Under the pieces are notes generated by a model. The model did no database searches and was not told the DNA's origin. It saw nothing but the letters and a program-made list of their open reading frames with translations. DNA of 64,000 bases from assembly GCF_014650915.1 (NCBI RefSeq), contig NZ_BMVW01000001.1:930001-994000 (forward strand). The letters run 5' to 3'. This stretch comes from Streptomyces poonensis. GTDB taxonomy: Bacteria > Actinomycetota > Actinomycetes > Streptomycetales > Streptomycetaceae. Below, one piece after another: positions 10,785-20,390 of this stretch (positions are counted from its first letter, which is position 1; every line of letters starts with the position of its first letter). The position numbers were made by a program, and so were the translations under genes.

Positions 10785-11309
10785 ATGACGACTGAGACGG
10801 ACACCGGTGCCGGTACCGGTACGACGACCGCGGAGTACGCTCCCGAACCCACCCCGCGCCTGGACTGGGCCGAGCTCGCACCGGACGTCTTCAAGGCCAT
10901 GATCCGGCTCGACGCGGCGGCCGGCCAGGGTCTCGATCCGCGGCTGCGCGAGCTGGTGAAGATCCGCGCCTCCCAGCTCAACCACTGCGCACTCTGCCTC
11001 GACATGCACTCCAAGGACGCGCTCGCGGCGGGCGAGAGCGTCGAGCGGATCGTCCAGCTGAGCGCCTGGGAGGAGTCGCGGCACTTCTACACCGGGAAGG
11101 AACTGGCGGCGCTGGAGCTGACCGAGGCGGTCACCGTCCTGACGGACGGATTCGTACCCGACGAGGTGTACGAGAAGGCCGCCGAGCACTTCGGCGAGAC
11201 CGAGCTGGCGCAGCTGATCGCCGCGATCACGGTGATCAACGCCTGGAACCGGTTCGGCGTGACCTGCCGGCGCACGCCCGGCCACTACCAGCCGGGGCAG
11301 CACAAGTGA
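10785..11309 (+). CDS. Carboxymuconolactone decarboxylase / AhpD-like protein 1
   Basis: The 174-residue product has the AhpD-type redox motif HCALCLDMH with C68, C71 and H75, so a peroxidase-linked thiol function is more likely than decarboxylation. The first 25 residues are a Thr/Gly-rich tail. It shares about 60 percent visible identity with the next gene across the core (RASQLNHCA, AVTVLTxGFVPDEVYE), a tandem duplication. Its stop overlaps the start of the second copy by 4 bases. The start is probably leaderless, with TAGGGT 8 bases upstream. The divergent MocR gene is the likely regulator. Confidence 0.9.
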   Translation: MTTETDTGAGTGTTTAEYAPEPTPRLDWAELAPDVFKAMIRLDAAAGQGLDPRLRELVKIRASQLNHCALCLDMHSKDALAAGESVERIVQLSAWEESRHFYTGKELAALELTEAVTVLTDGFVPDEVYEKAAEHFGETELAQLIAAITVINAWNRFGVTCRRTPGHYQPGQHK

Positions 11310-11752
11310 CGGCCCGTACGACCTACATGGACGAGGGGGTCCGCTCCGCGATGCGGGCCCTGAGCGCCGCCGCGAAGAAGGGGTTCGGCGACCCCGCTCT
11401 CGCCGAACTGGTGCAGATCCGCGCCTCGCAGCTCAACCACTGCGCGTTCTGCCTGGACATGCACCTCGCGATCGCCCGTGAGCACGGGGTGCCGCAGAAA
11501 CAGCTGGATCTCCTCGCCGCCTGGGAGGAGGCCGGGGACGTCTTCGACGAGCGAGAGCGGGCGGCGCTGGCGCTGGCGGAGGCGGTGACCGTCCTGACGG
11601 AGGGCTTCGTGCCCGACGAGGTGTACGAGAACGCGGCCAAGCACTTCGACGAGGTGCGGCTGGCCCATCTCATCGCGGTCGTCACCGTCATCAACGGCTG
11701 GAACCGGCTGATGGTCAGCCGGCGCATCCCGGCGGGGAGCACCGAATGGTGA
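11306..11752 (+). CDS. Carboxymuconolactone decarboxylase / AhpD-like protein 2
   Basis: The 148-residue paralogue of the preceding gene has the CxxC at C46/C49 and H53 in HCAFCLDMH. It starts at GTG overlapping the previous stop and ends overlapping the next start by 7 bases, so all three genes are translationally coupled. Having two copies side by side suggests a heteromeric complex or two reductant partners, which is inference. AhpD proteins form trimers that reduce peroxiredoxins through the CxxC pair. Confidence 0.9.
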   Translation: MTARTTYMDEGVRSAMRALSAAAKKGFGDPALAELVQIRASQLNHCAFCLDMHLAIAREHGVPQKQLDLLAAWEEAGDVFDERERAALALAEAVTVLTEGFVPDEVYENAAKHFDEVRLAHLIAVVTVINGWNRLMVSRRIPAGSTEW

Positions 11753-12543
11753 GCGGGGTCGACAAGGCCGGCGTCTTCCGGGCACTGCACCAGGGGCGGG
11801 ACCCCGGCGACCCGCTCGTCCTGCCCGGCCCCTGGGACGCCGCCAGTGCCCGGGTGTGCGAGGCGGCCGGGTTCCCGGCGCTCGCGACACCCAGCGCGGG
11901 AGTCGCCGCCTCCCTCGGGTACGAGGACGGGGCGACCCCGGCCGAGGAGATGTTCGCGGCCGTCGCGCGGATCGTCCGGGCCGTCGGCGTGCCGGTCTCG
12001 GCGGACGTCGAGGGAGGGTACGGGCTGCCGCCGGAGGAACTGGTGGAACGGCTGCTGGAGACGGGTGCCGTGGGCTGCAACCTCGAGGATTCCGACGGGG
12101 AGGGGAACCTCAAGGACCCCCAGCGGCACGCCGACCGGCTGGCCGAGGTGCGGGCCGCGGCGGGCGGCCGGCTCTTCGTCAACGCACGGATCGACACGTT
12201 CCTGCGCGGCGACGCCGATCCGGAGCGGGCCACGGAACAGGCCGTCGAGCGGGCCGCGCTGTACGTCGCCGCGGGCGCCGACTGCGTGTACCCGATCGGC
12301 GCCCCCGCCGACGTACTGCCCCTGCTGCGGTCCGGGATCCAGGGGCCGATCAATGTGCACGGCACGGTCACCGGAGGCGGCCCCTCGCCCGCCGAACTCG
12401 GCGCGCTCGGGGCCACCCGGATCACCTTCGGGCCGGGCCTGCAGCGCGCGGCCTCCCGGGCGCTGCGCGGCATCGCGGACGACCTCGCCGCACCCGCGGA
12501 GGACGAGCACGTACCGCGCCGTCGACATCCCCAGATCCCTTGA
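11746..12543 (+). CDS. Isocitrate lyase / PEP mutase family protein
   Basis: A 265-residue TIM-barrel protein of the PEP mutase/isocitrate lyase superfamily. Markers are PGPWDAASARVCEAAGFPAL (about 28-46), the metal-binding SADVEGGYG (85-93), NLEDSDGEGN (112-121) and VNARIDTFL further on. The KKCGH-type catalytic loop of true isocitrate lyase is not visible, so this belongs to the small 2-methylisocitrate-lyase-like or phosphonomutase-like group. Its substrate is unknown. The overlap with the AhpD-like gene suggests it cleaves or detoxifies a small acid linked to oxidative stress. Confidence 0.87.
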   Translation: MVSGVDKAGVFRALHQGRDPGDPLVLPGPWDAASARVCEAAGFPALATPSAGVAASLGYEDGATPAEEMFAAVARIVRAVGVPVSADVEGGYGLPPEELVERLLETGAVGCNLEDSDGEGNLKDPQRHADRLAEVRAAAGGRLFVNARIDTFLRGDADPERATEQAVERAALYVAAGADCVYPIGAPADVLPLLRSGIQGPINVHGTVTGGGPSPAELGALGATRITFGPGLQRAASRALRGIADDLAAPAEDEHVPRRRHPQIP

Positions 12544-12559
12544 CCAAGGTCAAAGGAGT

Positions 12560-13501
12560 ATGGAGCCCAGGGCCGAGCACCTCCCCTCCACGGACGACGT
12601 CGCGCGTCTGCGCCGCTTCAACCGCTGCCACACCCGCCGCATCGGCGTCCTCGACGACCACTACCTCGGCCAGGACCGCCCCCTCGGCGAGGCCCGGCTG
12701 CTGTTCGAGATCGGGGACGACGGGGCCTCACTGCGCGAGCTGCGCGGCCGGCTCGGCCTGGACGCCGGCTATCTCAGCCGGATGGTGAAGTCGCTGGAGC
12801 GGCAGGGCCTCGTACGCGTCAGCGTGCATCCCGGCGACAGCCGGCTGCGGCTCGCCGGGCTCACCCCGGCCGGACACGTCGAGGTGAGGGAACAGAACCA
12901 CCGGGCCGACGCGCTCGCCGCGGGGCTGCTCGGCGGGCTCACCCCGGCCCAGCGCGCCGAGTTGACCGGCGCGCTGGGGACCGCGCAGCGACTGCTGCGG
13001 CTGGCCTCCATCGGCGTCCGGCTCGTCGGCGGCGGGCACCGGGACGCCCGCGCCTGTCTCGACGCGTACGCCGCCGACATCGGCGAACGGTTCCCGGAAG
13101 GCTTCGACCGCGCCGCGCTCGTACGGCCCGACGAGGTGTCCGGGAAGGCCGGCGCCTTCCTCGTCGCCTACGAGGACGGGCGGCCCGTCGGGTGCGGGGC
13201 GCTGCGGCGGCTCGAACCTCCCGTGGAGCGCGCCCCCGGAACGGCGCCCCGGCTCGGCACCGGGGAGATCCGGCATGTGTGGGTGCACCCGGACGCCCGC
13301 CGCCTCGGCCTCGCCCGGCGGCTGCTCGGAGAACTGGAGAACGCGGCTCGCGAGCGCGGGTACGGGGTGGTACGGCTCGACACGCACGCCGTGCTCACGG
13401 AGGCCCAGGCCATGTACCGGGCGTGCGGGTACACGGAGATCCCCCGGTACGACGACAACGTGTACGCGGCCCACTGGTTCGAGAAGCGGCTCGTGCCCTG
13501 A
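12560..13501 (+). CDS. MarR-GNAT fusion (HTH regulator plus N-acetyltransferase)
   Basis: The 313-residue product joins a MarR winged helix (about 15-150; LRELRGRLGLDAGYLSRMVKSLERQGLV) to a GNAT acetyltransferase (about 155-313; EIRHVWVHPDARRLGLARRLL, with the acetyl-CoA loop). MarR-GNAT fusions are known in actinomycetes; such proteins may acetylate a small molecule or themselves sense acetyl-CoA. The ATG lies only 1 base after GGAG, an unusually short spacing, but no better in-frame start is visible. It follows the PEP-mutase-like gene by 16 bases and probably belongs to the same operon. Confidence 0.87.
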   Translation: MEPRAEHLPSTDDVARLRRFNRCHTRRIGVLDDHYLGQDRPLGEARLLFEIGDDGASLRELRGRLGLDAGYLSRMVKSLERQGLVRVSVHPGDSRLRLAGLTPAGHVEVREQNHRADALAAGLLGGLTPAQRAELTGALGTAQRLLRLASIGVRLVGGGHRDARACLDAYAADIGERFPEGFDRAALVRPDEVSGKAGAFLVAYEDGRPVGCGALRRLEPPVERAPGTAPRLGTGEIRHVWVHPDARRLGLARRLLGELENAARERGYGVVRLDTHAVLTEAQAMYRACGYTEIPRYDDNVYAAHWFEKRLVP

Positions 13502-13535
13502 ACCACGCGTCGGGGGCTCGTACCCCGGACTACGA

Positions 13536-13868
13536 CTACGCGACGGGCGGGTGCGCCGCCGCTGCCCTCGTCAGTTCCACGGCGGCCCGCAGACTCAGGT
13601 CCGGTTCCGCCTGCCGCAACGCCTTGACCGCGCTCACCGAGTCCAGGGCACCCTGGTAGCCGACCGCGGCCAGCCGCCGGTGCGCCCAGCGGGCACGCAC
13701 CTCGTCGTCGGGCACGGCCGCCGCCTGCTCGGCCAGGGCGAGAGCGCGTTCCAGGCCGGGCCGTTCCGCGTCGTCCGCCTCCGTGAGGGCCTGGCGTACG
13801 GCTGCCACGACGGCGTCGGTGTCCCGCAGGACGAGGACGTTGAGCTGGTTCTTGCTGCTTCCGAACAT
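13536..13868 (-). CDS. Small protein with ribosomal L7/L12-like C-terminus
   Basis: A 110-residue protein from ATG at 13868; a longer frame upstream lacks coding character. The middle is an Ala/Glu/Arg-rich helical stretch. The end (SAVKALRQAEPDLSLRAAVEL) resembles the helix-loop-helix of the L7/L12 C-terminal domain (VIKxIREATGLGLKEAKDLVE). That resemblance is my pattern reading, not a search. The N-terminal MFGSSKNQLNVLVLRDTDAV is shared by streptomycete hypothetical proteins of this size. No clear ribosome site. It is convergent with the MarR-GNAT gene, separated by 34 bases. Confidence 0.7.
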   Translation of the reverse strand: MFGSSKNQLNVLVLRDTDAVVAAVRQALTEADDAERPGLERALALAEQAAAVPDDEVRARWAHRRLAAVGYQGALDSVSAVKALRQAEPDLSLRAAVELTRAAAAHPPVA

Positions 13869-13972
13869 AAGGCCATCGTGGTGGCCGGGTGCCGTGCCGA
13901 TCAAGCGAGTTGAGCGGCATCTGAGGCGAGGTTCGAGGCGGTGTCCGAACCGCCAGGGCACACGGCACGGCG

Positions 13973-14008
13973 GCAGGCCCCGACCCGGCGAACCGGGGCG
14001 GGGCCTGC
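13973..14008 (-). terminator. mdh terminator hairpin
   Basis: A 16-bp stem with one mismatch (13973-13988 with 13993-14008, outer GCAGGCCCCG) closes a CGAA tetraloop. It lies about 110 bases after the mdh stop, beyond the stop-containing repeats. Confidence 0.75.
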
Positions 14009-14039
14009 GTACGGATCGGACGGAGCCTGTGTGAACGGA

Positions 14040-14116
14040 CCGGACGGAGCCTGCTTCAGGCCGCCGAACCGTCAGATGTCCGAACCGTCAGGTTGCCGAA
14101 TCGTCAGGTCGGATCG

Positions 14117-14119
<3 letters not shown>
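14040..14119 (-). repeat. TGA-containing tandem repeats running through the mdh stop
   Basis: On the coding strand, the mdh stop TGA is followed by four more imperfect copies of a 13-16 base unit that each begin TGACG (TGACGATCC, TGACGATTCGG, TGACGGTTCGG twice). Each copy supplies another stop codon. Confidence 0.7.
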
Positions 14120-15262
<1,143 letters not shown>

Positions 15263-15837
15263 CTATCGCGCATCCGGGTTTCCGCACGTCCGGGTCCGTG
15301 TGGCCCGGCCCACAACGGCGCTGTCCGTACGGCCCGGGGACCGGGTCCGCCCGGACGCCCGTCCGCACTGACTCCGCTCGCGTTCCACATGCGTTCTGCA
15401 CCCGTTCCGCACGCACGGTGCTCGGATCTCGTACGGATTCCGCAGGACTCCGCACGGCTTCCGCACGGATTCGGCAGGGCTTCGGCACGGAGCGGCGGCC
15501 GCCTGCCCGGGAGAGAAGGGACGAAGACGGCCGCCATTGTGGGGGTACCGGGCCGGGAGGCGATACCTGCCTCCCGGTCGGGCCGGACTCCCGTGGGGGT
15601 ACGGTCCGTCTGCCCCGGTCCCGGGCGGCCATTCCCCTCGTACGGCGATTACTTTCCGTGGCAGGAGCGCCCCCGTCCGCGTGCGCCCCCGGCTGCCCTT
15701 CCCGGCGCCCCGACCGGAGACCGCGCCCCATTCCCCTGCGCTCGCGTCACCTGCGCGGCTGCTCCGCACAGCCCTCTGCTTCTTGCGGCCCTCCACTTGC
15801 CGACTGCTGGCTGCCGACCGCTGGCTGCGGGCTACGA

Positions 15838-17208
15838 CTATTTCGTGCAGCCCTCCTGACCCGCCTTCAGAGACGCGCACGCCGTCGCGTCGCCCGCGTC
15901 CTTCACGGCGACCATCGGGGTGTACGCGGTGGTGTCCCCGGCCGCCTCTATCGCACCGGTCTGCTCGGCGCCGCCCACGCTCACCCGGACCTCGTCGCCC
16001 TGTGCGGCGGCGGTGATGCGGGCCCAGGCGGCGTCACAGGTCCTGCTGTAGCGGACCTCGACGAGGGCCGTGCCGACCTTGACACTGTCGGTGGTCTCCA
16101 CCAGATCACCGCTGCACCCCATGGCCTCGGCGTCCTTGCCGGTGCACTCCTCACCGCCGCACTTCACGCCGGCCGGCAGATCGGGGTTCGGGCCGTCGCT
16201 GGACACGGGCGCGGTCGGCCTGTCGCCGGCGGTGCCTTCCTCGCCGCCCGTGAGGAAGAACGCCGCCGCGATCACGACCAGCGCGCCGCCGACACCGGCG
16301 AGGAACATGGTGAGCCGCCGCTTGCTCCGCGCGTCCTCGGATGCGCCACTGCCGCCGGGCCGCGCGTCCTCCGGGGTCCCGGCCGGCCCGAACGCGCCGA
16401 TGGGCCCTTCGGTGCCGCCGCCCGGTCCGGACGCCGATCGGTGCGCCCCCGCTCCCTGGGCACGGGACGGACCGGTCGGATCGGATGACGAGTGGGCGAC
16501 GCCCCAACTCCCGCCCCGGGGATGCCCGGCGCCCGCGCCCGCACCCGCACCTGCACCCCCACCGACACCGGTTCCGGCACCCGGTTCGGCTCCCGTGCCC
16601 TGCGCGGTACCGCCCCGCCCCGCGTACGAGGACGGCGAGGACGGCGAGGGAGGCGAGGGAGGAGAGAGCGGCGAGGGCGACGGGAACGACGAGTCTCCGT
16701 ACGGGCGCTGCTCCTCGCCGGGCGGCGGTGCCTGCGACGGGACGGAGGGCGGCACGGTGGGGGCCACGCCCGCCGGACCGGCCACCCCCGGCCTCGCGGC
16801 CGTACCGCGCCCCGCCTTGCCGGTCCTGCCCTTGGCGGCGGCGGGAGCGGACGCGGACGGCTGGGACCCCGTCTCACCGAGCGCCGCGCGCGCCTGGGAG
16901 ATCCGTATGGCCTCCATCGTCATGTCATGACGCATCTCCGAGCGGCTCCAGGCGCGCTCGGCCAGCTCCCACATGGTGGTCAGGTGCACGGGGTTCGTCC
17001 CGGTCACCTCGGCCAGCGCCACGATCGCTCCCTTGGGCGCGAGCAGGCGGCCGTTCAGATAACGCTCCCAGGACGTCTTGCTGTAGCCCGTGCGGTCGGC
17101 CACCGCGGCGATGCTCAGCCCGCTGCGGTCGACGACTCTGCGCAGCTGTCCGGCGAATTCCCTGACCTGTGGATCGAGTTCATCGGGCAAGGCCCTCCAA
17201 CGAGGCAT
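15838..17208 (-). CDS. HTH / DUF2690 membrane protein
   Basis: The 456-residue product has an XRE-like helix-turn-helix at about 17-60 (LSIAAVADRTGYSKTSWERYLNG), a disordered Pro/Gly/Ala/Ser-rich middle of about 190 residues, one membrane helix at about 299-320 (MFLAGVGGALVVIAAAFFLTG), and an extracellular Cys-containing domain at about 320-456 of the DUF2690 type. A DNA-binding domain inside and a sensor-like domain outside suggest transmembrane signalling to a promoter, as in other one-component membrane regulators; that is inference. AAAGGGGGAG precedes the ATG. Its stop lies at the far edge of the mdh control region. Confidence 0.87.
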   Translation of the reverse strand: MPRWRALPDELDPQVREFAGQLRRVVDRSGLSIAAVADRTGYSKTSWERYLNGRLLAPKGAIVALAEVTGTNPVHLTTMWELAERAWSRSEMRHDMTMEAIRISQARAALGETGSQPSASAPAAAKGRTGKAGRGTAARPGVAGPAGVAPTVPPSVPSQAPPPGEEQRPYGDSSFPSPSPLSPPSPPSPSSPSSYAGRGGTAQGTGAEPGAGTGVGGGAGAGAGAGAGHPRGGSWGVAHSSSDPTGPSRAQGAGAHRSASGPGGGTEGPIGAFGPAGTPEDARPGGSGASEDARSKRRLTMFLAGVGGALVVIAAAFFLTGGEEGTAGDRPTAPVSSDGPNPDLPAGVKCGGEECTGKDAEAMGCSGDLVETTDSVKVGTALVEVRYSRTCDAAWARITAAAQGDEVRVSVGGAEQTGAIEAAGDTTAYTPMVAVKDAGDATACASLKAGQEGCTK

Positions 17209-17668
17209 TGCTCCCCCTTTCCCCCCCGACCGTGCTTGACCTTTCCCCCGTGTGTCCGGAAGTCCGGAACGTGCGGCCCCGGCACTGAAGTGCCGGAGTC
17301 TCGTTCGGACTACCCAGTCGGATGCGCCCGATCAGGATGTCAGTTCCCATGGCGGGGGCGCGCGGGAGCATTCGGGCCGGAGCAGGCGCCGTCGCACACC
17401 CCTCGTTCACCGTCCAGTCTCGCATCGGTATCCCGCGCCCCGATGGTTATCCGACGGCTGGGCGGGGCTCGTTGTGGCGAGGCGGGAACACCGTGGCGGA
17501 ACGGTCACCTCCGTGCCACAGCGGGCTGACAGACGTTGAACAGGCCGTTCTCCGAGGAGGACCGTGGAAGCAACGGCGGCCCGTCCTTGCTCGGGGGAAA
17601 GGATGGGCCGCTGTCCTCTGCGCTCTGTGTTCTGTTCTCTACACTCTGTCTGTGCTCCGCGATCTGTG
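17209..17668. other. Spacer between HTH/DUF2690 and DUF3017 genes
   Basis: These 460 bases contain a pyrimidine/GT-rich stretch (CTCTGTG-type repeats, 17615-17670) just after the DUF3017 stop and otherwise nothing I recognise. There is no coding frame with Streptomyces third-position GC. Confidence 0.55.
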
Positions 17669-18505
17669 CTAACGGATCGTGTAGTGCAGGATTTGGTCCA
17701 GGAACGGGACCTTCAGCCCATGTGGCTGGGCCATCATCGCGAGCAGGACGATGGCGATGCCCAGAACCCCGTACGTGATCATGTCGGTGAACCGGGACCG
17801 TACGGCGAGCATGCCCACGTCGGGCAGGGCCCAGCGCAGCACCGCCCCGGTCATCAGCGCCACGCCGATCAGGATCGTCCCGAACCGGAACACGTCCAGA
17901 GCGGTCAGCAGCAGCCCGAGCCCGACGCCGGACAGAACGGCGAGAACGGGCCACTGCCGGGCGGGGGCGGGGGCGTCGCCGGAAGCCGCCCTGCCGCCGC
18001 CCTCGGGCCGTGCGGTGTCCCGCGTGAACATCGGGAAACGGCGCGTCACACGCCGCGGCTTCCCCTCGGCGTCGGGCGCGCTGATGGCGTCCTGGACGGT
18101 CGGCTCACCGCCGGCTTCCTGCCTGGCCGACTCATCTTCGGCGTCCCGTACGGCCGCACCGTCGTCGGCGTCCCGTACGGTCGCGCCGTCGTCGGCGTCC
18201 CGAACAGTCGCGCCGTCGTCGGCGTCCCGAACGGCCGCGCCGTCGTCGGCGTCCCGAACGGCCGCGCCGTCGTCGGCGTCCCGAACGGTCGGGCCGTCGT
18301 CGGCTTCGCGCGTGGCCGGATCTCGGCCCGCGTCGTGCGCGGCCGGCCCGTCCCCTTCAGCCCGTGGTGCTGCCGCCTCCTCCGAGGGCGCGTCCTCACC
18401 TCGTGGCCGTGCGTCCGGAGGCTCGGCGGAGTCCCGCGCACCGGTCCCGCGGGTCGCGCGGGCGGCGGCGTCGTCCTCCGGTCCGGCTCCCGCCTCAGCC
18501 GACAC
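17669..18505 (-). CDS. DUF3017 membrane protein with 9-residue repeats
   Basis: The 278-residue product starts at GTG, overlapping the folD stop by 11 bases, so the two are coupled. The N-terminal 175 residues are acidic and disordered and hold six near-identical DADDGA(A/T)VR nonapeptides (about 69-122). The C-terminal 100 residues carry four membrane segments ([32 protein letters not shown] and two more), typical of DUF3017, an actinobacterial family of unknown role usually found beside folD. The disordered part is probably cytoplasmic. Confidence 0.87.
   Translation of the reverse strand: MSAEAGAGPEDDAAARATRGTGARDSAEPPDARPRGEDAPSEEAAAPRAEGDGPAAHDAGRDPATREADDGPTVRDADDGAAVRDADDGAAVRDADDGATVRDADDGATVRDADDGAAVRDAEDESARQEAGGEPTVQDAISAPDAEGKPRRVTRRFPMFTRDTARPEGGGRAASGDAPAPARQWPVLAVLSGVGLGLLLTALDVFRFGTILIGVALMTGAVLRWALPDVGMLAVRSRFTDMITYGVLGIAIVLLAMMAQPHGLKVPFLDQILHYTIR
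18138..18299. repeat. Six tandem 27-base repeats in the DUF3017 gene
   Basis: Six copies of a 27-base unit beginning TCGGCGTCCCG differ at a few positions. They encode DADDGA(A/T)VR units and preserve frame. Confidence 0.92.
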
Positions 18506-19349
18506 TGCGCTCCGCCGCCTCGACCACGTTCACGAGCAGCTGGGCCCGGGTCATCGGGCCGACACCGCCCGGGTTCGGCGAGATCCACCCGGCGACCTCG
18601 GCGACGTCCGGGTGGACATCGCCCTGGATCTTCCCCTCGGCGGAGCGCGAGACGCCGACGTCGAGCACGGCGGCGCCCGGCTTCACGTCCTCGGGGCGGA
18701 TCAGGTGCGCCGAACCGGCGGCGGCGATGATGATGTCGGCCCGCTTCAGGTGCGCCGACAGGTCGCGCGTACCGGTGTGGCACTGGGTCACGGTCGCGTT
18801 CTCGCTGCGCCGCGTCAGCAGCAGCGGCATGGGCCGCCCGATCGTGACGCCACGGCCGACGACCACGACCTCGGCGCCCTTGATCTCGACGCCGTAGCGG
18901 CGGAGCAGGGTGAGAACGCCGTTGGGGGTGCAGGGCAGCGGGGCCGGCTCGTTGAGGACCAGGCGTCCCAGGTTCATCGGGTGGAGGCCGTCCGCGTCCT
19001 TGTCCGGATCCATCAGCTCGAGGATGCGGTTCTCGTCGATGCCCTTGGGGAGCGGCAGTTGGACGATGTACCCCGTGCAGGCGGGGTCCTCGTTGAGCTC
19101 GCGGACGACCGCCTCGATCTCCTCCTGGGTGGCGGTCGCGGGCAGTTCGCGCTGAATGGAGGCGATGCCGACCTGCGCGCAGTCGCGGTGCTTGCCCGCG
19201 ACGTACTTCTGGCTGCCGGGGTCGTCGCCGACCAGGATCGTCCCGAGTCCGGGCGTGACGCCCTTCTCCTTCAGGGCCGCCACGCGGACGGTCAGATCGG
19301 ACTTGATCGCGGCTGCGGTGGCCTTGCCATCGAGAATCTGGGCGGTCAT
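18495..19349 (-). CDS. folD: Methylenetetrahydrofolate dehydrogenase / cyclohydrolase
   Basis: A bifunctional enzyme that interconverts 5,10-methylene-THF and 10-formyl-THF, the formyl donor for purine synthesis. The 284-residue product has the catalytic Lys region [18 protein letters not shown] (about 46-63), [12 protein letters not shown] (about 94-105) and the NADP-binding [14 protein letters not shown] (about 160-173). It starts at ATG and is coupled to the DUF3017 gene. It shares the one-carbon pathway with glyA, purN and purH in this window. I looked for a ZTP riboswitch in its leader and did not find one. Confidence 0.97.
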   Translation of the reverse strand: MTAQILDGKATAAAIKSDLTVRVAALKEKGVTPGLGTILVGDDPGSQKYVAGKHRDCAQVGIASIQRELPATATQEEIEAVVRELNEDPACTGYIVQLPLPKGIDENRILELMDPDKDADGLHPMNLGRLVLNEPAPLPCTPNGVLTLLRRYGVEIKGAEVVVVGRGVTIGRPMPLLLTRRSENATVTQCHTGTRDLSAHLKRADIIIAAAGSAHLIRPEDVKPGAAVLDVGVSRSAEGKIQGDVHPDVAEVAGWISPNPGGVGPMTRAQLLVNVVEAAERSVG

Positions 19350-19580
19350 GGCCCCATCCTCGCGGATGAACCCTTCCCTGTTCCAATTCGGCCGTCGTCA
19401 CGGCCTCACCAATGCTTCACTTGCACAACAAACGGTCAATCCGACTAGACAAGGATCTGACCTTGCCAGCACGATGAACGGCGCAAAACCGCGGGTAGCG
19501 CAGGGGGGCGAACCGCTCGGATCATGAAGTTCCTCCGCTCGAACCGCATCGTCCCCACACCACGACGGAGGAATGTCGCC

Positions 19581-20282
19581 ATGAGCTTCGGCGAACCGAA
19601 CAACCCCTACAACCAACAGCCTCAGCCTCCGCAGAACCAGCCCGGCTACCCCCCGCAGACGCCTCCGTCCCCGCCCGGGTACGGCTACCCCCAGGGCGCG
19701 CCGCAGGAACAGCCCGGGTACGGCTACCCCCAGGGCGCGCCGCAGGAACAGCCCGGATACGGCTACCCGCAGGGCGCGCCGCAGGGCCAGCCCGGGTACG
19801 GCTACCCGCAGGCCCCGCCGGTCCCGCAGGGCTACGGTTACGGCGTCGGCATGGCGGAGATGCCCGGCCTGATGAAGACCGCGCGCGTGCTGCTGTTCAT
19901 CATGGCCGGCTTCCAACTGCTCGCGGGGGTCGTCCTCGGCATCGCGGCCGGTGCCGTCCAGGACGTGTCCAACACGGTGGGCTCGGGTGACGACAGCAGC
20001 CTGGCCACCGGTGTCCTCATCGCCATCGCGGTCCTGGTGCTGGCCCTCGGCGCCCTGTCCATCTTCCTCGGCGTCAAGTTCAAGACGGGTGGCAACGGCA
20101 TCCGCATCACGACGATCGTCTACGCCGCGCTGACGATCCTCGGCGGCGTCTCCAACTTCTTCAGCGGTCAGGGCGGTTCCGCCACCTTCGGCGGCGTCAT
20201 CTCGCTCGCTTTCGGCGGCATCATCCTCGCCGCGATGGTGAACTCGCAGGCATCGGCCTGGTTCGGCCGCCCGCGTTACTGA
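19581..20282 (+). CDS. Membrane protein with GYGYPQ repeats
   Basis: The 233-residue product starts at ATG behind GGAGG. The first 90 residues are Pro/Gln/Gly/Tyr-rich, including four near-perfect 13-residue repeats of the GYGYPQGAPQEQP type. The rest holds four membrane helices (about 100-122, 143-165, 175-195 and 205-222). Such Gly-Tyr-Pro tails are common on actinobacterial membrane proteins of unknown role and probably sit in the cytoplasm. A 50-bp palindrome terminates it. An in-frame ATG at 19524 is possible but is not supported by a ribosome site. Confidence 0.83.
   Translation: MSFGEPNNPYNQQPQPPQNQPGYPPQTPPSPPGYGYPQGAPQEQPGYGYPQGAPQEQPGYGYPQGAPQGQPGYGYPQAPPVPQGYGYGVGMAEMPGLMKTARVLLFIMAGFQLLAGVVLGIAAGAVQDVSNTVGSGDDSSLATGVLIAIAVLVLALGALSIFLGVKFKTGGNGIRITTIVYAALTILGGVSNFFSGQGGSATFGGVISLAFGGIILAAMVNSQASAWFGRPRY
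19677..19820. repeat. 39-base tandem repeats encoding GYGYPQ units
   Basis: Between three and four copies of a 39-base unit (GGGTACGGCTACCC start) lie in frame in the membrane protein gene. Confidence 0.85.
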
Positions 20283-20314
20283 GCGGCACACCCACCGCAC
20301 TCCTCACGTCTCGG

Positions 20315-20364
20315 CGCGACAGGGCCGTGTCTCCCGTCCGGACGGGAGACACGGCCCTGTCGCG
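20315..20364. terminator. 50-bp perfect palindrome, bidirectional terminator
   Basis: The 24-base arms 20315-20338 and 20341-20364 are exact complements (inner CCGTCCGGACGG), so the whole 50 bases form a perfect palindrome. It lies between the convergent membrane protein and purH genes. Confidence 0.92.
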
Positions 20365-20390
20365 TGCCCGCGAGGGAGCAGCCTGGGTGC

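Noticed and set aside
19350..19523. ZTP riboswitch upstream of folD
   Set aside because: A GGCCGTGAC block is present, but it forms a simple local hairpin and the CUGGGC block is missing.
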